Below, piece by piece: positions 1-8,863 of a stretch of 64,000 nucleotides of DNA (its first letter is position 1; the number at the start of each line of letters is the position of its first letter). This stretch comes from Bradyrhizobium sp. SRS-191. GTDB taxonomy: Bacteria; Pseudomonadota; Alphaproteobacteria; Rhizobiales; Xanthobacteraceae. The DNA lies in the NCBI RefSeq assembly GCF_024586915.1, contig NZ_JANBVS010000007.1, positions 1 through 64,000 of the forward strand, in the 5' to 3' direction. A program made the translations under genes and the position numbers. The notes beneath the pieces were generated by a model. That model saw nothing but the letters and a program-made list of their open reading frames with translations. It ran no database searches and was not told where the DNA came from.

Positions 1-1
1 G

Positions 2-988
2 GAGGGCCGTCACCTCTGGGCGATGGTCTATCTGCTGCAGAAATATTTCGGCCGCGATGGTCGCGAGGAAGCCGACGACTTGCTCCGCCGCCGCTCGGGC
101 GATGCGGACAGCCCGCGCATGCTCGGCGCCTTCAACGAGAAGACGCCCGACTGGCTGTCGTTCTTCATGTTCACCTACTTCACCGACCGCGACGGCAAGA
201 TGCAGCTGCACTCGCTCGCGCAGTCCGGCTTCGATCCGCTGTCGCGCACCTGCCGCTTCATGCTGACCGAAGAGGCGCACCACATGTTCGTCGGCGAGAC
301 CGGTGTCGGCCGCGTCATCCAGCGCACGGTGGATGCGATGCGCGAGGCCGGTATCGATGATCCCACCGATATCGCCAAGGTGCGCGCGCTCGGCGTCATC
401 GATCTGCCGACCATCCAGAAGAAGCTGAACCTGCACTATACGCTGTCGCTCGATCTGTTCGGCTCGGAGGTCTCGACCAACGCGGCGAATGCCTTCAACG
501 CCGGCATCAAGGGCCGCTATCACGAGACCCAGATCCAGGACGACCATCAACTCAAGAACTCGACCTATCCGGTGCTCAAGCTGGTCGACGGCGAGATCAA
601 GCGTGTCGACGAGCCGGCGTTGACCGCGCTCAACATGCGCTTGCGCGACGACTACTCGCAGGACTGCATCAAGGGCCTGCTGCGCTGGAACAAGATCATC
701 ACGACAGCCGGCTACGAGTTCCAGCTCAAACTGCCGCACACCGCCTTCCACCGCGCCATCGGCGAGTTCAAGGATGTCCATGCGACGCCCGACGGCATCT
801 TGATCGACGAAGGCACCTGGGCGAAGCGCAAGGGCGATTGGCTGCCCTCGGCCGACGACGGCGCCTACATCGCCTCGCTGATGAAGCCCGTCACCGAAAT
901 CGGCGAATACGCCTCGTGGATCGCCCCTCCCAAGGTCGGCATCGACAACAAGCCGGGTGATTTCGAGTACGTGAAGATCGAGACCTGA
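2..988 (+). CDS. boxB: Benzoyl-CoA 2,3-epoxidase, catalytic subunit BoxB (5' end outside window)
   Basis: This is the C-terminal two-thirds of BoxB, the di-iron oxygenase component that epoxidises benzoyl-CoA in aerobic (box) benzoate degradation. The reading frame is open from base 2, so the gene starts before the window; the ATG at 23 is internal. The visible part holds a TEEAHHMF segment (bases 266-289), typical of the carboxylate/His ligands of this diiron family, and ends normally at 988. BoxA (reductase) and BoxC (dihydrolase) are expected upstream; nothing downstream belongs to the pathway, so boxB is probably the last gene of its operon. Identification is from recognised sequence similarity. 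Confidence 0.9.
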   Translation, partial: EGRHLWAMVYLLQKYFGRDGREEADDLLRRRSGDADSPRMLGAFNEKTPDWLSFFMFTYFTDRDGKMQLHSLAQSGFDPLSRTCRFMLTEEAHHMFVGETGVGRVIQRTVDAMREAGIDDPTDIAKVRALGVIDLPTIQKKLNLHYTLSLDLFGSEVSTNAANAFNAGIKGRYHETQIQDDHQLKNSTYPVLKLVDGEIKRVDEPALTALNMRLRDDYSQDCIKGLLRWNKIITTAGYEFQLKLPHTAFHRAIGEFKDVHATPDGILIDEGTWAKRKGDWLPSADDGAYIASLMKPVTEIGEYASWIAPPKVGIDNKPGDFEYVKIET

Positions 989-1104
989 GCCTCGGCACCG
1001 CCGCCGGCTCATCATCATCGGTGTCGTCCCGGCCTTGAGCCGGGACCTGCCGCGTGATGTCGTAGTCAAGGCCGGATGGCACCGGCGCCGCGTCAAACTC
1101 CGCT

Positions 1105-1218
1105 GTCGTCCCTGCGAACGCAGGGACCCATAACCACAGGCGGGTGTGAGACGACGGCTGGCAGTTATGCCTCACCGATAAATTCCGCGGTATGGGTCCC
1201 TGCGTTCGCAGGGACGAC
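1105..1218. repeat. Palindromic intergenic repeat, family 1 copy a
   Basis: A hairpin-forming GTCGTCCCTGCGAACGCAGG unit at the left is mirrored at the right end. Inner boundaries read CCCATAACCACAGG on one side and CCGCGGTATGGG on the other. A separate half unit with the variant stem core (CCCGGCC, loop TTGA, GCCGGG) lies at about 1024-1048. Five more copies occur in this window. It sits between convergent boxB and a dehydrogenase gene, and may end transcription of both. Confidence 0.85.
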
Positions 1219-1245
1219 CCCAATTTTGCCGCTACGATCCCGGCC

Positions 1246-2055
1246 TCAGCTGTCCCAGCCCGCGCCCGGAATGCCCGGGTTCGCGTAGACGATTCCGCCG
1301 TCCACCGCGATCGTATTCCCCACCACGTAGTCACCCGCGCGCGACGCCAGGAAGATTGCGGTGCCCGCCATGTCCTCATCGGTGCCGATGCGCCCGGCGG
1401 GCACGCGCGCGGCGACTTCGTCCGCATTGTCGCGTGCGGCCTTGTTCATGTCGGACTTGAACGGACCGGGCGCGATCGCGGTCACCACGATGTGGTCCTT
1501 GATCAGCTTCGCGGCCATTCGCCGCGTCAGATGGATCAGCCCGGACTTGCTCGCCGCGTAGGAATAGGTCTCGAGCGGATTGACGAAGATGCCGTCGATC
1601 GAGGCGATGTTGATCACCTTCGCGGGACGTTCGGCGCTCGCCGCCGCGCGCAGCGGCGCAGCCAGCGCCTTGGTCAGGAAGAACGGCGTCTTGAGGTTGA
1701 GGTTCATCACCTTGTCCCAGCCGCTCTCCGGGAATTCATCGAACTCGGCGCCCCAGGCCGCGCCGGCATTGTTGACGAGGATGTCGAGCTTCGGCTCGCG
1801 CTTCTTGATCTCGGCCGCCAGCATGTCGATGCCGGCCATGGTCGAGATGTCGATCGGCAGCGCGATGCATTCTCCGCCATACTCCGCCGACAGCTGCTTG
1901 GCGGTCTCCTCGCAGGGGCCGGCCTTGCGCGCGGTGATGTAGACCCGCGCCGCGCCATGCGCGAGCAGGCCTGATGCGATCATCTTGCCGATGCCGCGCG
2001 AGCCGCCGGTCACGAGCGCGATGCGCCCTTCGAGTGAGAACAGGTTCCTGAGCAT
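1246..2055 (-). CDS. Short-chain dehydrogenase/reductase (SDR), RhlG-like
   Basis: A 269-residue classical SDR that uses NAD(P)H to reduce or oxidise a carbonyl/alcohol substrate in the cytosol. Visible motifs are TGGSRGIG (residues 16-23, cofactor binding), NNAG (95-98), catalytic Ser152, and Tyr166-xxx-Lys170, followed by a PG motif near 196. Length and the 'RVYITARK' segment resemble RhlG-type beta-ketoacyl reductases, but the substrate cannot be read from sequence. It is followed on the same strand by a polysaccharide deacetylase gene after 114 bp (higher coordinates are upstream), so it heads no clear operon. Confidence 0.85.
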   Translation of the reverse strand: MLRNLFSLEGRIALVTGGSRGIGKMIASGLLAHGAARVYITARKAGPCEETAKQLSAEYGGECIALPIDISTMAGIDMLAAEIKKREPKLDILVNNAGAAWGAEFDEFPESGWDKVMNLNLKTPFFLTKALAAPLRAAASAERPAKVINIASIDGIFVNPLETYSYAASKSGLIHLTRRMAAKLIKDHIVVTAIAPGPFKSDMNKAARDNADEVAARVPAGRIGTDEDMAGTAIFLASRAGDYVVGNTIAVDGGIVYANPGIPGAGWDS

Positions 2056-2169
2056 GATGCCTCCCTTGATTGTTGGGTGCGCTTGTGGGCGGGACAGGTC
2101 GGCACTGTCAAGTGAGACGCGGTCGCACGAATTCGCCGCAATCAGATTGGGAGCGCGGGCGCCGGGCGC

Positions 2170-3228
2170 TTACGCCGCGTCGATCCGTCGGAAGCCGTTC
2201 CACATCGCGGTCGCCGCGCCGGATGTCAGCACCGGGAGCACGCGGGCGTCCTGGTAGTGACCGTTCAGGGAGACGCGCGACAATGCCGTGAGATGATCCG
2301 CGCTCTCGGCAAAGATCATGCCCGGCCGTGTGGTCACAGCGGTCTTGTAGCCGCTCGCCGCCGCCAGGACGAACTCGCGCTGGGATGCCGCGGCGCGATC
2401 GCCATAAGGGTAAGCCATGTGCAGCACAGGGCGCTGCAACTCGGCCTCGATCCGCGCACGGCTCTCGACGATCTCGCTGCGCGCCGTCTCCTCGGTCTGC
2501 CTGGCCAGATTGCAGTGACTGATCGAATGCGCGCCGATCGTGAGCAGCGGCTCGGCCGAGAGCGCCCGCAGCTCATCCCAGGTCATGCAGAGCTCCGGGC
2601 AAATCGAGGTTTCGTCGATCCCATGACGCGCGCACAGCGCGCTGATCTCACGCTGGATATCGTGCTCGCCGGGCAGCGACCGCAGCCAGTCGTGCACGCG
2701 CTGGAAGGTCACGCATTTGGCTGCCGGGTTCGACGCATCGAGCCGCAGGGCGAGGCCGCCGATCTGGACCTCGATCATGTCCGCCTTCGCCACGATCCGC
2801 TCGAGAGCGACCCACCACAGCCGGCCGCGGCCCGACGCGAAATCACTGGTGACGTAGATCGTGAACGGCGCGTCGAATTCGCGCATGACAGGCAGTGCGA
2901 AGTCGCGATTGTCGCGATAGCCGTCGTCGAAGGTGAAGCAGGCGAAGCGGCGCGCGAAGTTGCGATCCACGAGTCGATGATGCATCTCGTCGAGCGTGAT
3001 GATCTCGATGTCATGATCGCGCAGATGCGACAGCATCTCGCGCAGGAAATCGGGCGTGACTTCCAGATGGCAATTGGGCTGAAAGCAGGCGTCGCGGCGT
3101 GGCCGCACGTGATGCAATGTGTAGATCGCGCCGACGCCGGAGAAAATCGGTCGGAGCCAGACATGCGCGCCGCTGAGATACAGCGCTTCCAGGCCGGCGC
3201 GGATAAAGGTTTTGCGAAATCGCCTCAT
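2170..3228 (-). CDS. Polysaccharide deacetylase family protein (carbohydrate esterase 4)
   Basis: A 352-residue NodB-homology protein that would remove N- or O-acetyl groups from a polysaccharide. It has the catalytic/metal Asp pair in FTFDDGY (Asp101-Asp102), the metal-binding His234-xxx-His238 (GAHSISH), and the AYPYG loop (272-276). The hydrophobic N-terminal stretch is weak and no cleavable signal peptide is clear, so location is uncertain. I chose the ATG at 3228 because the open frame upstream runs antisense through the OmpA gene. The N-terminal segment between residues 20 and 55 resembles deacetylases found in exopolysaccharide loci, but no such locus is visible here. Confidence 0.85.
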   Translation of the reverse strand: MRRFRKTFIRAGLEALYLSGAHVWLRPIFSGVGAIYTLHHVRPRRDACFQPNCHLEVTPDFLREMLSHLRDHDIEIITLDEMHHRLVDRNFARRFACFTFDDGYRDNRDFALPVMREFDAPFTIYVTSDFASGRGRLWWVALERIVAKADMIEVQIGGLALRLDASNPAAKCVTFQRVHDWLRSLPGEHDIQREISALCARHGIDETSICPELCMTWDELRALSAEPLLTIGAHSISHCNLARQTEETARSEIVESRARIEAELQRPVLHMAYPYGDRAAASQREFVLAAASGYKTAVTTRPGMIFAESADHLTALSRVSLNGHYQDARVLPVLTSGAATAMWNGFRRIDAA

Positions 3229-3393
3229 CTGAAATAAGCGGCCCGGTGGATGTCGGGACAAGGTTACCGATGAATGATTGAAGAAAACCTTAGCCTGCGG
3301 TCGCAATGTACCGTGCGGTGGGCGTTCATTTCCGGTTTGACAGGCCTGCAAGGGTTTGTTTTCTCTCTGCTTCCTCGATGCGACGGATGACGA

Positions 3394-4788
3394 ATGCGTG
3401 GACTTTTCAGGTGGAGCGGCAAATGGTGGCCCGGCGTCATCCCGCTGATCGTGCTTTGGGGCTTTGCCGCCTGGACCAGCACCGTTCCGCTCGAGACTGA
3501 TCTCGCCGGCCGCAGTTCGGCCGCACTCAAGGGCGCCGTGCTCGACAAGACCAGCATCACGGTCGACGGCCGCGATGTCTCCGTGCGCGCGGATGCGTTC
3601 TCGGAGGCCGGCCGGCGCGACGCGGTGGCGGCGGTCGATGCCGTGGACGGCGTGCGGCTCGTCAACGACCAGACCCGGCTGGTACCCGAAGCCAAGCCGT
3701 TCGTGTGGTCGGCCGAGCGCGACGTCGTCCGGGTGACCCTTGGCGGCAATGCGCCGCTGCCGGCGCTCAAGGGCCGGCTGGTCGAGGCCACGCGGGCGGC
3801 GCTTCCGGGCGTCGAGGTGGCGGACCAGATGGGCCTCGCCCGCGGCGCGCCGCAGCGCTTCGAGGAGGCCGCGCTGCTGCTGATCGGCCAGGTCGGCAAG
3901 CTCAAGGACGGCAAGTTCTCGCTCTCCGACGGCGACGTCACGCTGACGGGCATGGCGCGTGAGCTCGGCGGCCGCGAGGCGATCGCAACTGCGCTGGCCA
4001 AGCTGCCGGAAGGCTTCAAGGTCGCCAGCAACGAGGTCAAGGCGCCGCCCTACATCTTCCAGGCCTACAAGGACCCGGTCGCGGTCACCGTGACGCTCGC
4101 CGGCAACGTGCCCGACGAGAACATCCACGCCGTCGTGGTCGGCTCGTCCTCGCGCAAATTCTTCAGCGAGAAGGTCGTCGACAATCTCAAGAACAGCGTC
4201 GGCGCGCCGACCAATTTCGTCAACGCGGTGGTGCCGGCGCTGGGCGCGCTGTCGCGGCTGTCAACCGGCACGCTGGTGGTGTCGGACCGGGACATCAAGA
4301 TCTCCGGCGACGCGCTCTACGACGCCGCCGCCGCCCAGATCCGGACCGGGCTCGCCAAGGAAGTCCCGCAGGGCTGGCAGGTGAAGGCCGACATCACGGT
4401 CAAACCGGCGGCCGCCCCGGTCGATCCGACGGTGTGCCAGCAATTGTTCTCGGATGTGCTGGCCAAGGCCAAGATCCGCTTCGAGACCGGCCGCAGCGAC
4501 CTCGATCGCGACTCCACCGGGCTGCTCGACCGCCTGGTCGAGATCGCCTTCCGCTGTCCCGCCGCCAATGTCGAGATCATCGGCCACACCGATGCCGAGG
4601 GGGACTCGGCGGCCAACCAGGTGCTGTCGCAGAAGCGGGCCCAGGCGGTGGTCGATTATCTGGTGAAGGCCGGGCTGCCGGGCGACCGCTTCAGCGCGAT
4701 CGGCTATGGCAGCACCCAGCCGGTCGCCGCCAACGACACCGCCGACGGCCGGGCGCAGAACCGGCGCATCGAATTCGTGGTGAGGTGA
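3394..4788 (+). CDS. Envelope protein with BON-like repeats and C-terminal OmpA domain
   Basis: A 464-residue protein with one N-terminal membrane segment (about residues 11-27), then several BON-like modules, and a C-terminal OmpA/MotB peptidoglycan-binding domain (about 346-464) with GHTDAEGD (397-404) and NRRIEF (456-461). The architecture resembles ArfA/OmpATb-type proteins: anchored in the inner membrane with the OmpA domain gripping peptidoglycan. A small membrane protein gene follows after 2 bp and is likely co-transcribed, so the two may act together. The true substrate or partner is not known. It is divergent from the deacetylase gene, with 165 bp between them. Confidence 0.8.
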   Translation: MRGLFRWSGKWWPGVIPLIVLWGFAAWTSTVPLETDLAGRSSAALKGAVLDKTSITVDGRDVSVRADAFSEAGRRDAVAAVDAVDGVRLVNDQTRLVPEAKPFVWSAERDVVRVTLGGNAPLPALKGRLVEATRAALPGVEVADQMGLARGAPQRFEEAALLLIGQVGKLKDGKFSLSDGDVTLTGMARELGGREAIATALAKLPEGFKVASNEVKAPPYIFQAYKDPVAVTVTLAGNVPDENIHAVVVGSSSRKFFSEKVVDNLKNSVGAPTNFVNAVVPALGALSRLSTGTLVVSDRDIKISGDALYDAAAAQIRTGLAKEVPQGWQVKADITVKPAAAPVDPTVCQQLFSDVLAKAKIRFETGRSDLDRDSTGLLDRLVEIAFRCPAANVEIIGHTDAEGDSAANQVLSQKRAQAVVDYLVKAGLPGDRFSAIGYGSTQPVAANDTADGRAQNRRIEFVVR

Positions 4789-4790
4789 GC

Positions 4791-5096
4791 ATGGCCTATT
4801 TCGTTGCCTTTCACGGGGGCTGGCTGGCCGGCGCCTTCGCCATCGGGCTCGCCATGGGCTGGGTCGCCGTGGTGCATCGCGCGCCCCGCGTCTCGGGCTG
4901 GCTGACCTGGCTGCTGGCGGCGCTCGCCGCCGGGCTGGTCGCCGCCGCCGTCACCTGCCTGATCCCGGGCCGGGCCGGCTACTGGCTCGAGCTGCTGCTG
5001 GTGATGTTCGTGCCCTATCTCGTCGGCTGCGCCATCGGCACCTGGCTGCGCGCCCTGGTGGTCACGCGCAGCATGCGGCAGCGATCGGCAGCCTGA
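4791..5096 (+). CDS. Small hydrophobic membrane protein of unknown function
   Basis: A 101-residue protein with three predicted hydrophobic helices (about 8-28, 37-60, 68-90) and a basic C-terminus ending RSMRQRSAA. The ATG at 4791 overlaps a GTGAGC segment directly after the stop of the OmpA gene, which suggests translational coupling. I do not recognise a named family. Its tight linkage suggests a role with the upstream BON/OmpA protein at the inner membrane. Confidence 0.75.
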   Translation: MAYFVAFHGGWLAGAFAIGLAMGWVAVVHRAPRVSGWLTWLLAALAAGLVAAAVTCLIPGRAGYWLELLLVMFVPYLVGCAIGTWLRALVVTRSMRQRSAA

Positions 5097-5552
5097 CGCG
5101 GGCTGCTGCGACCCTTTCGCAATCGCCGCAAGCGCTCGCCCCGGCGGCGCTGGCAACATCGTTGCCGCCTGGGAGACACGAAGGTGTGACGCGGCCGGAA
5201 CCTGTCAAAGCGGCGTCGGACGATTATCGTTTAACCATGTCCTTTCCCCGTCCAGGACGCTCCGCCGAGACGGCCGCTCCTCACCGAAGTTTAACCCGGC
5301 GTGCGCAGGCTGAACGGGACTTCCCGTCAGCCGCGCCTGCTGCCCCGTATCTTGCCCCATATGCGGCAAAACGGTGCATCGCATTTTCGCGAAGCCTGCT
5401 AAGTATATCCATGTGTACGCTTTTGTTCAGACGCCCCGTGTTCCCCAATGCGCCGAAACGCGCTACGAGGGCGTTGTATGCGCACATGACGTGGCGACCT
5501 CCAGGGCGCCCTGTCCCCGGCCGTCGTGATCGGATCACGGTGAGAGGTGTAG
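5097..5552. other. 456-bp intergenic region without a recognisable gene
   Basis: No convincing coding region is seen on either strand; open frames here have atypical composition and no ribosome binding site. A 6-bp inverted repeat GGCAAC/GTTGCC lies at 5152-5166 and could be a weak terminator for the preceding pair; it also resembles a -24/-12 (sigma-54) box, but the match is poor and it lies far from the next gene. A GAGAGG ribosome binding site precedes the next gene. Confidence 0.5.
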
Positions 5553-6608
5553 ATGCTTGAAGCCATACGCGGAGCGGCCACGTTCCTGCGCGAGAAGCAA
5601 GTCCTGCACAAGCTCGGCGTGCTGATCAGCATCGCCGTCATCGCGGTCGCCTGCTACGTCCTCTACCACATGCTGCGCGGCATCGACACCTACGAGGTCC
5701 TGGAAGCGATCAAGAGTACGGAGCCGCACCAGATCGCCCTCGCCGCGTTGTTTGTCGCCGCAGGCTATTTCACGCTGACCTTCTACGATCTGTTCGCCGT
5801 GCGCGCGATCGGCCACGACCAAGTGCCCTACCGCGTCAATGCGCTGGCCGCCTTCACCAGCTATTCGATCGGTCACAATGTCGGCGCCAGCGTCTTCACC
5901 GGCGGCGCGGTGCGCTACCGCATCTATTCGGCCCATGGGCTGAACGCGATCGACGTCGCCAAGATCTGCTTTCTCGCCGGCCTGACGTTCTGGCTCGGCA
6001 ATGCCGCCGTGCTCGGCCTCGGCATCAGCTATCATCCGGAAGCCGCGGCCTCGATCGACCAGCTGCCGCCCTGGGTCAACCGCATGGCGGCGATCGCAAT
6101 TCTTGTCGGGCTGATGGGCTATGTCGCCTGGGTCTGGACCAAGCCGCGCGTGGTCGGCCGCGGGCCATGGACCGTGGTGCTGCCGGGCGGCCCGCTGACC
6201 CTGCTGCAGATCGTGATCGGCATCGTCGATCTCGGCTTCTGCGCGCTCGCGATGTATGTGCTCGTGCCTGACGAGCCCAATCTCGGCTTCGTGGTCGTCG
6301 CCGTGATCTTCGTCTCAGCGACCCTGCTCGGCTTCGCCAGCCATTCGCCCGGCGGGCTCGGCGTGTTCGACGCCGCGATGCTGGTCGGCCTCTGGCAGAT
6401 GGACCGCGAGGAGCTCCTGGCCGGAATGCTGCTGTTCCGGATTCTGTATTATTTGGCGCCCTTCCTCATTTCTGTAATCCTGCTGACGTTTCGGGAGGTT
6501 ATCATCAGCGCCAGATCGAAACGGCTGCGCCAGGCGGCGCTCAGCCTCGATCCCGGCCCTCCGCCCGAGGCCGCTTTTGTGAGGAAACGCAGCGATTCCG
6601 GTGCCTGA
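5553..6608 (+). CDS. Lysylphosphatidylglycerol synthase-type integral membrane protein (UPF0104/YbhN family)
   Basis: A 351-residue polytopic protein with about eight membrane helices. It matches the flippase-like transmembrane half of MprF/YbhN proteins, with the conserved SYSIGHNVGASVFTGGAVRYR segment split around residues 107-127 and SHSPGGLGVFDAA near 266. It lacks the C-terminal cytosolic aminoacyl-transferase domain of full MprF, so it is unlikely to make lysyl-PG by itself; a lipid-translocation role is more likely. Ribosome binding site GAGAGG precedes the ATG. The phoR gene follows after 28 bp on the same strand. Confidence 0.8.
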   Translation: MLEAIRGAATFLREKQVLHKLGVLISIAVIAVACYVLYHMLRGIDTYEVLEAIKSTEPHQIALAALFVAAGYFTLTFYDLFAVRAIGHDQVPYRVNALAAFTSYSIGHNVGASVFTGGAVRYRIYSAHGLNAIDVAKICFLAGLTFWLGNAAVLGLGISYHPEAAASIDQLPPWVNRMAAIAILVGLMGYVAWVWTKPRVVGRGPWTVVLPGGPLTLLQIVIGIVDLGFCALAMYVLVPDEPNLGFVVVAVIFVSATLLGFASHSPGGLGVFDAAMLVGLWQMDREELLAGMLLFRILYYLAPFLISVILLTFREVIISARSKRLRQAALSLDPGPPPEAAFVRKRSDSGA

Positions 6609-6636
6609 CGCGACAACGGGAGCCAATTAGGACGCA

Positions 6637-7944
6637 ATGGCGCTCGACGCTCCCTCCCAACCCCCGATGAGCATCTTCACGCCGTGGCCGGACCGCCTGC
6701 GGCATTCCGCCATCATCCTGCTGGCCGCCGCGCTGGCGCTGGCGGGCTTGGTGCTGCTCGACGAGCTGCTGCCGCTGCGCGCGCTCGCCGTGTTCCTGTG
6801 CATCGCCGGAGCCGCCCTGGTGCCGTGGCGGCTGCACAGCGCAGTGGCCAAGCGCGAGGAGGAGCGGCTCGCCAATCCGGTCGAGTCGCCGGCGGTCAGC
6901 GCCGTCATTGACGGCATCCCCGATCCGGCCGTGCTGCTCGACCGCGCCGGCCGCGTCATCTACCTCAATGCCGCCGCGGCGGAGCTTGCACCGGCGCTGC
7001 GCAAGGGCGAGCTCGCGCAGTTTGCGCTACGCACGCCCGAGATCATCACCGCGCTGCGCGAGGCGATCGCCACCACCGAGATCAGGCGCGCCAGCTATCA
7101 CGATCATGTGCCGGTCGACCGCTGGATGGAATTGGTCATCGTGCCGGTGCCTGTGCCCACTGCCTTCGGCAGCACCGACAAGTGCATGCTGATGACCTTC
7201 CACGACCTGACGCCGCTGCGCCGGGTCGAGGAGATGCGTGCCGACTTCGTCGCCAATGCCAGCCACGAGCTGCGCACGCCGCTCGCCGCGCTCTCCGGCT
7301 TCATCGATACCCTGCAGGGCCCGGCCAAGGACGATCCCAAGGCGCGCGAGCGCTTCCTCGGCATCATGCACATTCAGGCGACGCGCATGGCGCGGCTGAT
7401 CGACGATCTCCTGTCGCTGTCGCGGGTGGAATTGTCGGCGCATGTCCAGCCGCACAGCATGGTCGACGTCGTCGCCATCATCCGCCAGGTCACCGACGGG
7501 CTGGAGTCGCTGGCGAGGGAGCGCCAGGTGGTGATCGAGACCGCTCTTCCCGAAGCCCCGGTCACGATCGCCGGAGACCGTGAGGAGCTGCTGCGCGTGT
7601 TCGAGAACCTGATCGAGAACGCGCTGAAATACGGCGCCTCGGGCGGCCGCGTGATCGTCTCGCTGGAGCAGGCCGTCTCCGCCGACAACGCGCCGGAGGT
7701 CCGGGTCAAGGTGCGCGACTTCGGCCCGGGCATCGCGCCCGAGCATCTGCCGCGGCTCACCGAGCGGTTCTATCGCGTCGATGTCGGCGACAGCCGCGCC
7801 CAGGGCGGCACCGGCCTCGGCCTGTCCCTGGTGAAGCACATCCTCAACCGCCACCGCGGCCGGCTGCTGATCGAGAGCGTGCCGCGCAACGGCGCGTCCT
7901 TCACCGCGTGCTTCCCGCAGTCCCGGTCCGCGCGCGGATCCTGA
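6637..7944 (+). CDS. phoR: PhoR-like sensor histidine kinase
   Basis: A 435-residue two-component sensor. It has two membrane helices (about 24-42 and 48-66), a PAS domain (about 86-195), a HisKA dimerisation domain with the phospho-acceptor His210 in NASHELRTPL, and a HATPase domain with N-box ENLIENALKYG (323-333), G1 DFGPGIA (361-367) and G2 GGTGLGL (390-396). The short periplasmic loop and PAS domain are PhoR-like; PhoR phosphorylates PhoB when phosphate is scarce. In related genomes phoR is often next to pst genes and phoB, but neither is seen here. Other PAS kinases remain possible. Confidence 0.75.
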   Translation: MALDAPSQPPMSIFTPWPDRLRHSAIILLAAALALAGLVLLDELLPLRALAVFLCIAGAALVPWRLHSAVAKREEERLANPVESPAVSAVIDGIPDPAVLLDRAGRVIYLNAAAAELAPALRKGELAQFALRTPEIITALREAIATTEIRRASYHDHVPVDRWMELVIVPVPVPTAFGSTDKCMLMTFHDLTPLRRVEEMRADFVANASHELRTPLAALSGFIDTLQGPAKDDPKARERFLGIMHIQATRMARLIDDLLSLSRVELSAHVQPHSMVDVVAIIRQVTDGLESLARERQVVIETALPEAPVTIAGDREELLRVFENLIENALKYGASGGRVIVSLEQAVSADNAPEVRVKVRDFGPGIAPEHLPRLTERFYRVDVGDSRAQGGTGLGLSLVKHILNRHRGRLLIESVPRNGASFTACFPQSRSARGS

Positions 7945-7961
7945 TCTTCCAGAACGCAAAA

Positions 7962-7981
7962 GGCCCGGCGCAAGCCGGGCC
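7962..7981 (-). terminator. Intrinsic terminator of gcrA
   Basis: An 8-bp GC stem (GGCCCGGC/GCCGGGCC) closed by a 4-base GNRA-type loop. On the minus strand it is followed by TTTTGCG, so it should end transcription from gcrA. On the plus strand there is no T-run, so it would stop phoR transcription less well. Confidence 0.8.
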
Positions 7982-8010
7982 ATCATCCTCGTGATGAGTT
8001 CAGCGCGCGC

Positions 8011-8526
8011 TCAGCGCGACGTCGACTTCGCCGGCTGGCGGCGACGGTCGGCCGCGGGCTGATAGGCGACGCGCGAATGCTGCGCGCAATAGGGCAGGCC
8101 GGCGAGCGCCTTGCCGCCGCAGAAGAAGAAGTCCGGGCTCGAGGGATCGCCGACCGGCCAGTGGCAGGTCGCCTCGTTCAGCTCCAGCAGCGACAGCCGC
8201 TGGTTCATCGGCACGACGTTGTCGAATGCAACCGGATCGGGCTCCGCCTCGACCTCGAAAACCTGTGCGAGCGCTGTGTTGCCGCGCGCCACCGGACGCG
8301 CCACCCGCATCATCGGCTGCGCGGGACGGGCCGCCTTGCGCTGGCGCGGAGCTGCTGTCGCCGGGCTCTTGGCGCGGCCGGACAGACCCAGCCGGTGCAC
8401 CTTGCCGATCACGGCATTGCGCGTCACGTTTCCGAGTTCCGCGGCGATCTGGCTGGCCGACAATCCGGCCTCCCAGAGCTTTTTCAACTGCTCGACGCGA
8501 TCGTCGGACCAGGTCAATACCGTCAT
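8011..8526 (-). CDS. gcrA: GcrA cell-cycle regulator
   Basis: A 171-residue GcrA homologue. The N-terminus is the typical helix-turn-helix region (WSDDRVEQLKKLWEAGLSAS followed by QIAAELG and NAVIGKVHRLGLSGR), then a basic linker (KSPATAAPRQRKAARP), then the C-terminal part with CHWPVGDP and a Cys/His-rich end. In Caulobacter GcrA binds sigma-70 holoenzyme and activates promoters carrying CcrM-methylated GANTC sites. I chose the ATG at 8526, which gives the family-typical start MTVLTWSDDRV; longer forms add unrelated sequence. The upstream region holds four GANTC sites, consistent with methylation-dependent control. Confidence 0.95.
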   Translation of the reverse strand: MTVLTWSDDRVEQLKKLWEAGLSASQIAAELGNVTRNAVIGKVHRLGLSGRAKSPATAAPRQRKAARPAQPMMRVARPVARGNTALAQVFEVEAEPDPVAFDNVVPMNQRLSLLELNEATCHWPVGDPSSPDFFFCGGKALAGLPYCAQHSRVAYQPAADRRRQPAKSTSR

Positions 8527-8605
8527 CGAACCTTTCCCTTCGCGTTGCGCCGGCCAATTCTGGGACGGCGCTGCGATATCTGTCTCAAGAAAATCCCTGA
8601 CGGCA

Positions 8606-8863
8606 GAATCCCTTATCCCTCGCCGGGAGCGCGTGAGGCACCCGGACGTTACGCGAACTGGAGAACTCCTAGAGGGATCTGTACTGCCGCACGAGATGTC
8701 GTACTCGACACTGAAAACGCTACAATATGGCGTGACTCTCGCGCAAGAGTCGGTAACCACCGTCCACACATTCCGCGGTTCCGTGTTGCATGTTTTGAGC
8801 TATGTCATGCGTCCGTGATCTCACGGACCGGCGTCCGCCGATCAGACGACGCGTAGTTGACTC
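8606..8863. promoter_or_regulatory. Cluster of four GANTC (CcrM) sites between gcrA and argD
   Basis: GAATC at 8606-8610, GACTC at 8734-8738, GAGTC at 8747-8751 and GACTC at 8859-8863. The middle two form the arms of an inverted repeat. The last overlaps the -35 box of the promoter directed at argD. The intergenic region (8527-9000) carries no other gene that I can support. Confidence 0.6.

Noticed and set aside
3229..4128. Long N-terminal extension of the polysaccharide deacetylase frame
   Set aside because: It runs antisense through the OmpA/BON gene and has no family similarity; the ATG at 3228 gives a normal protein start.
5150..5166. Sigma-54 (-24/-12) promoter candidate
   Set aside because: Only the GG/GC spacing fits; it is a short palindrome nearly 390 bp from the next gene.
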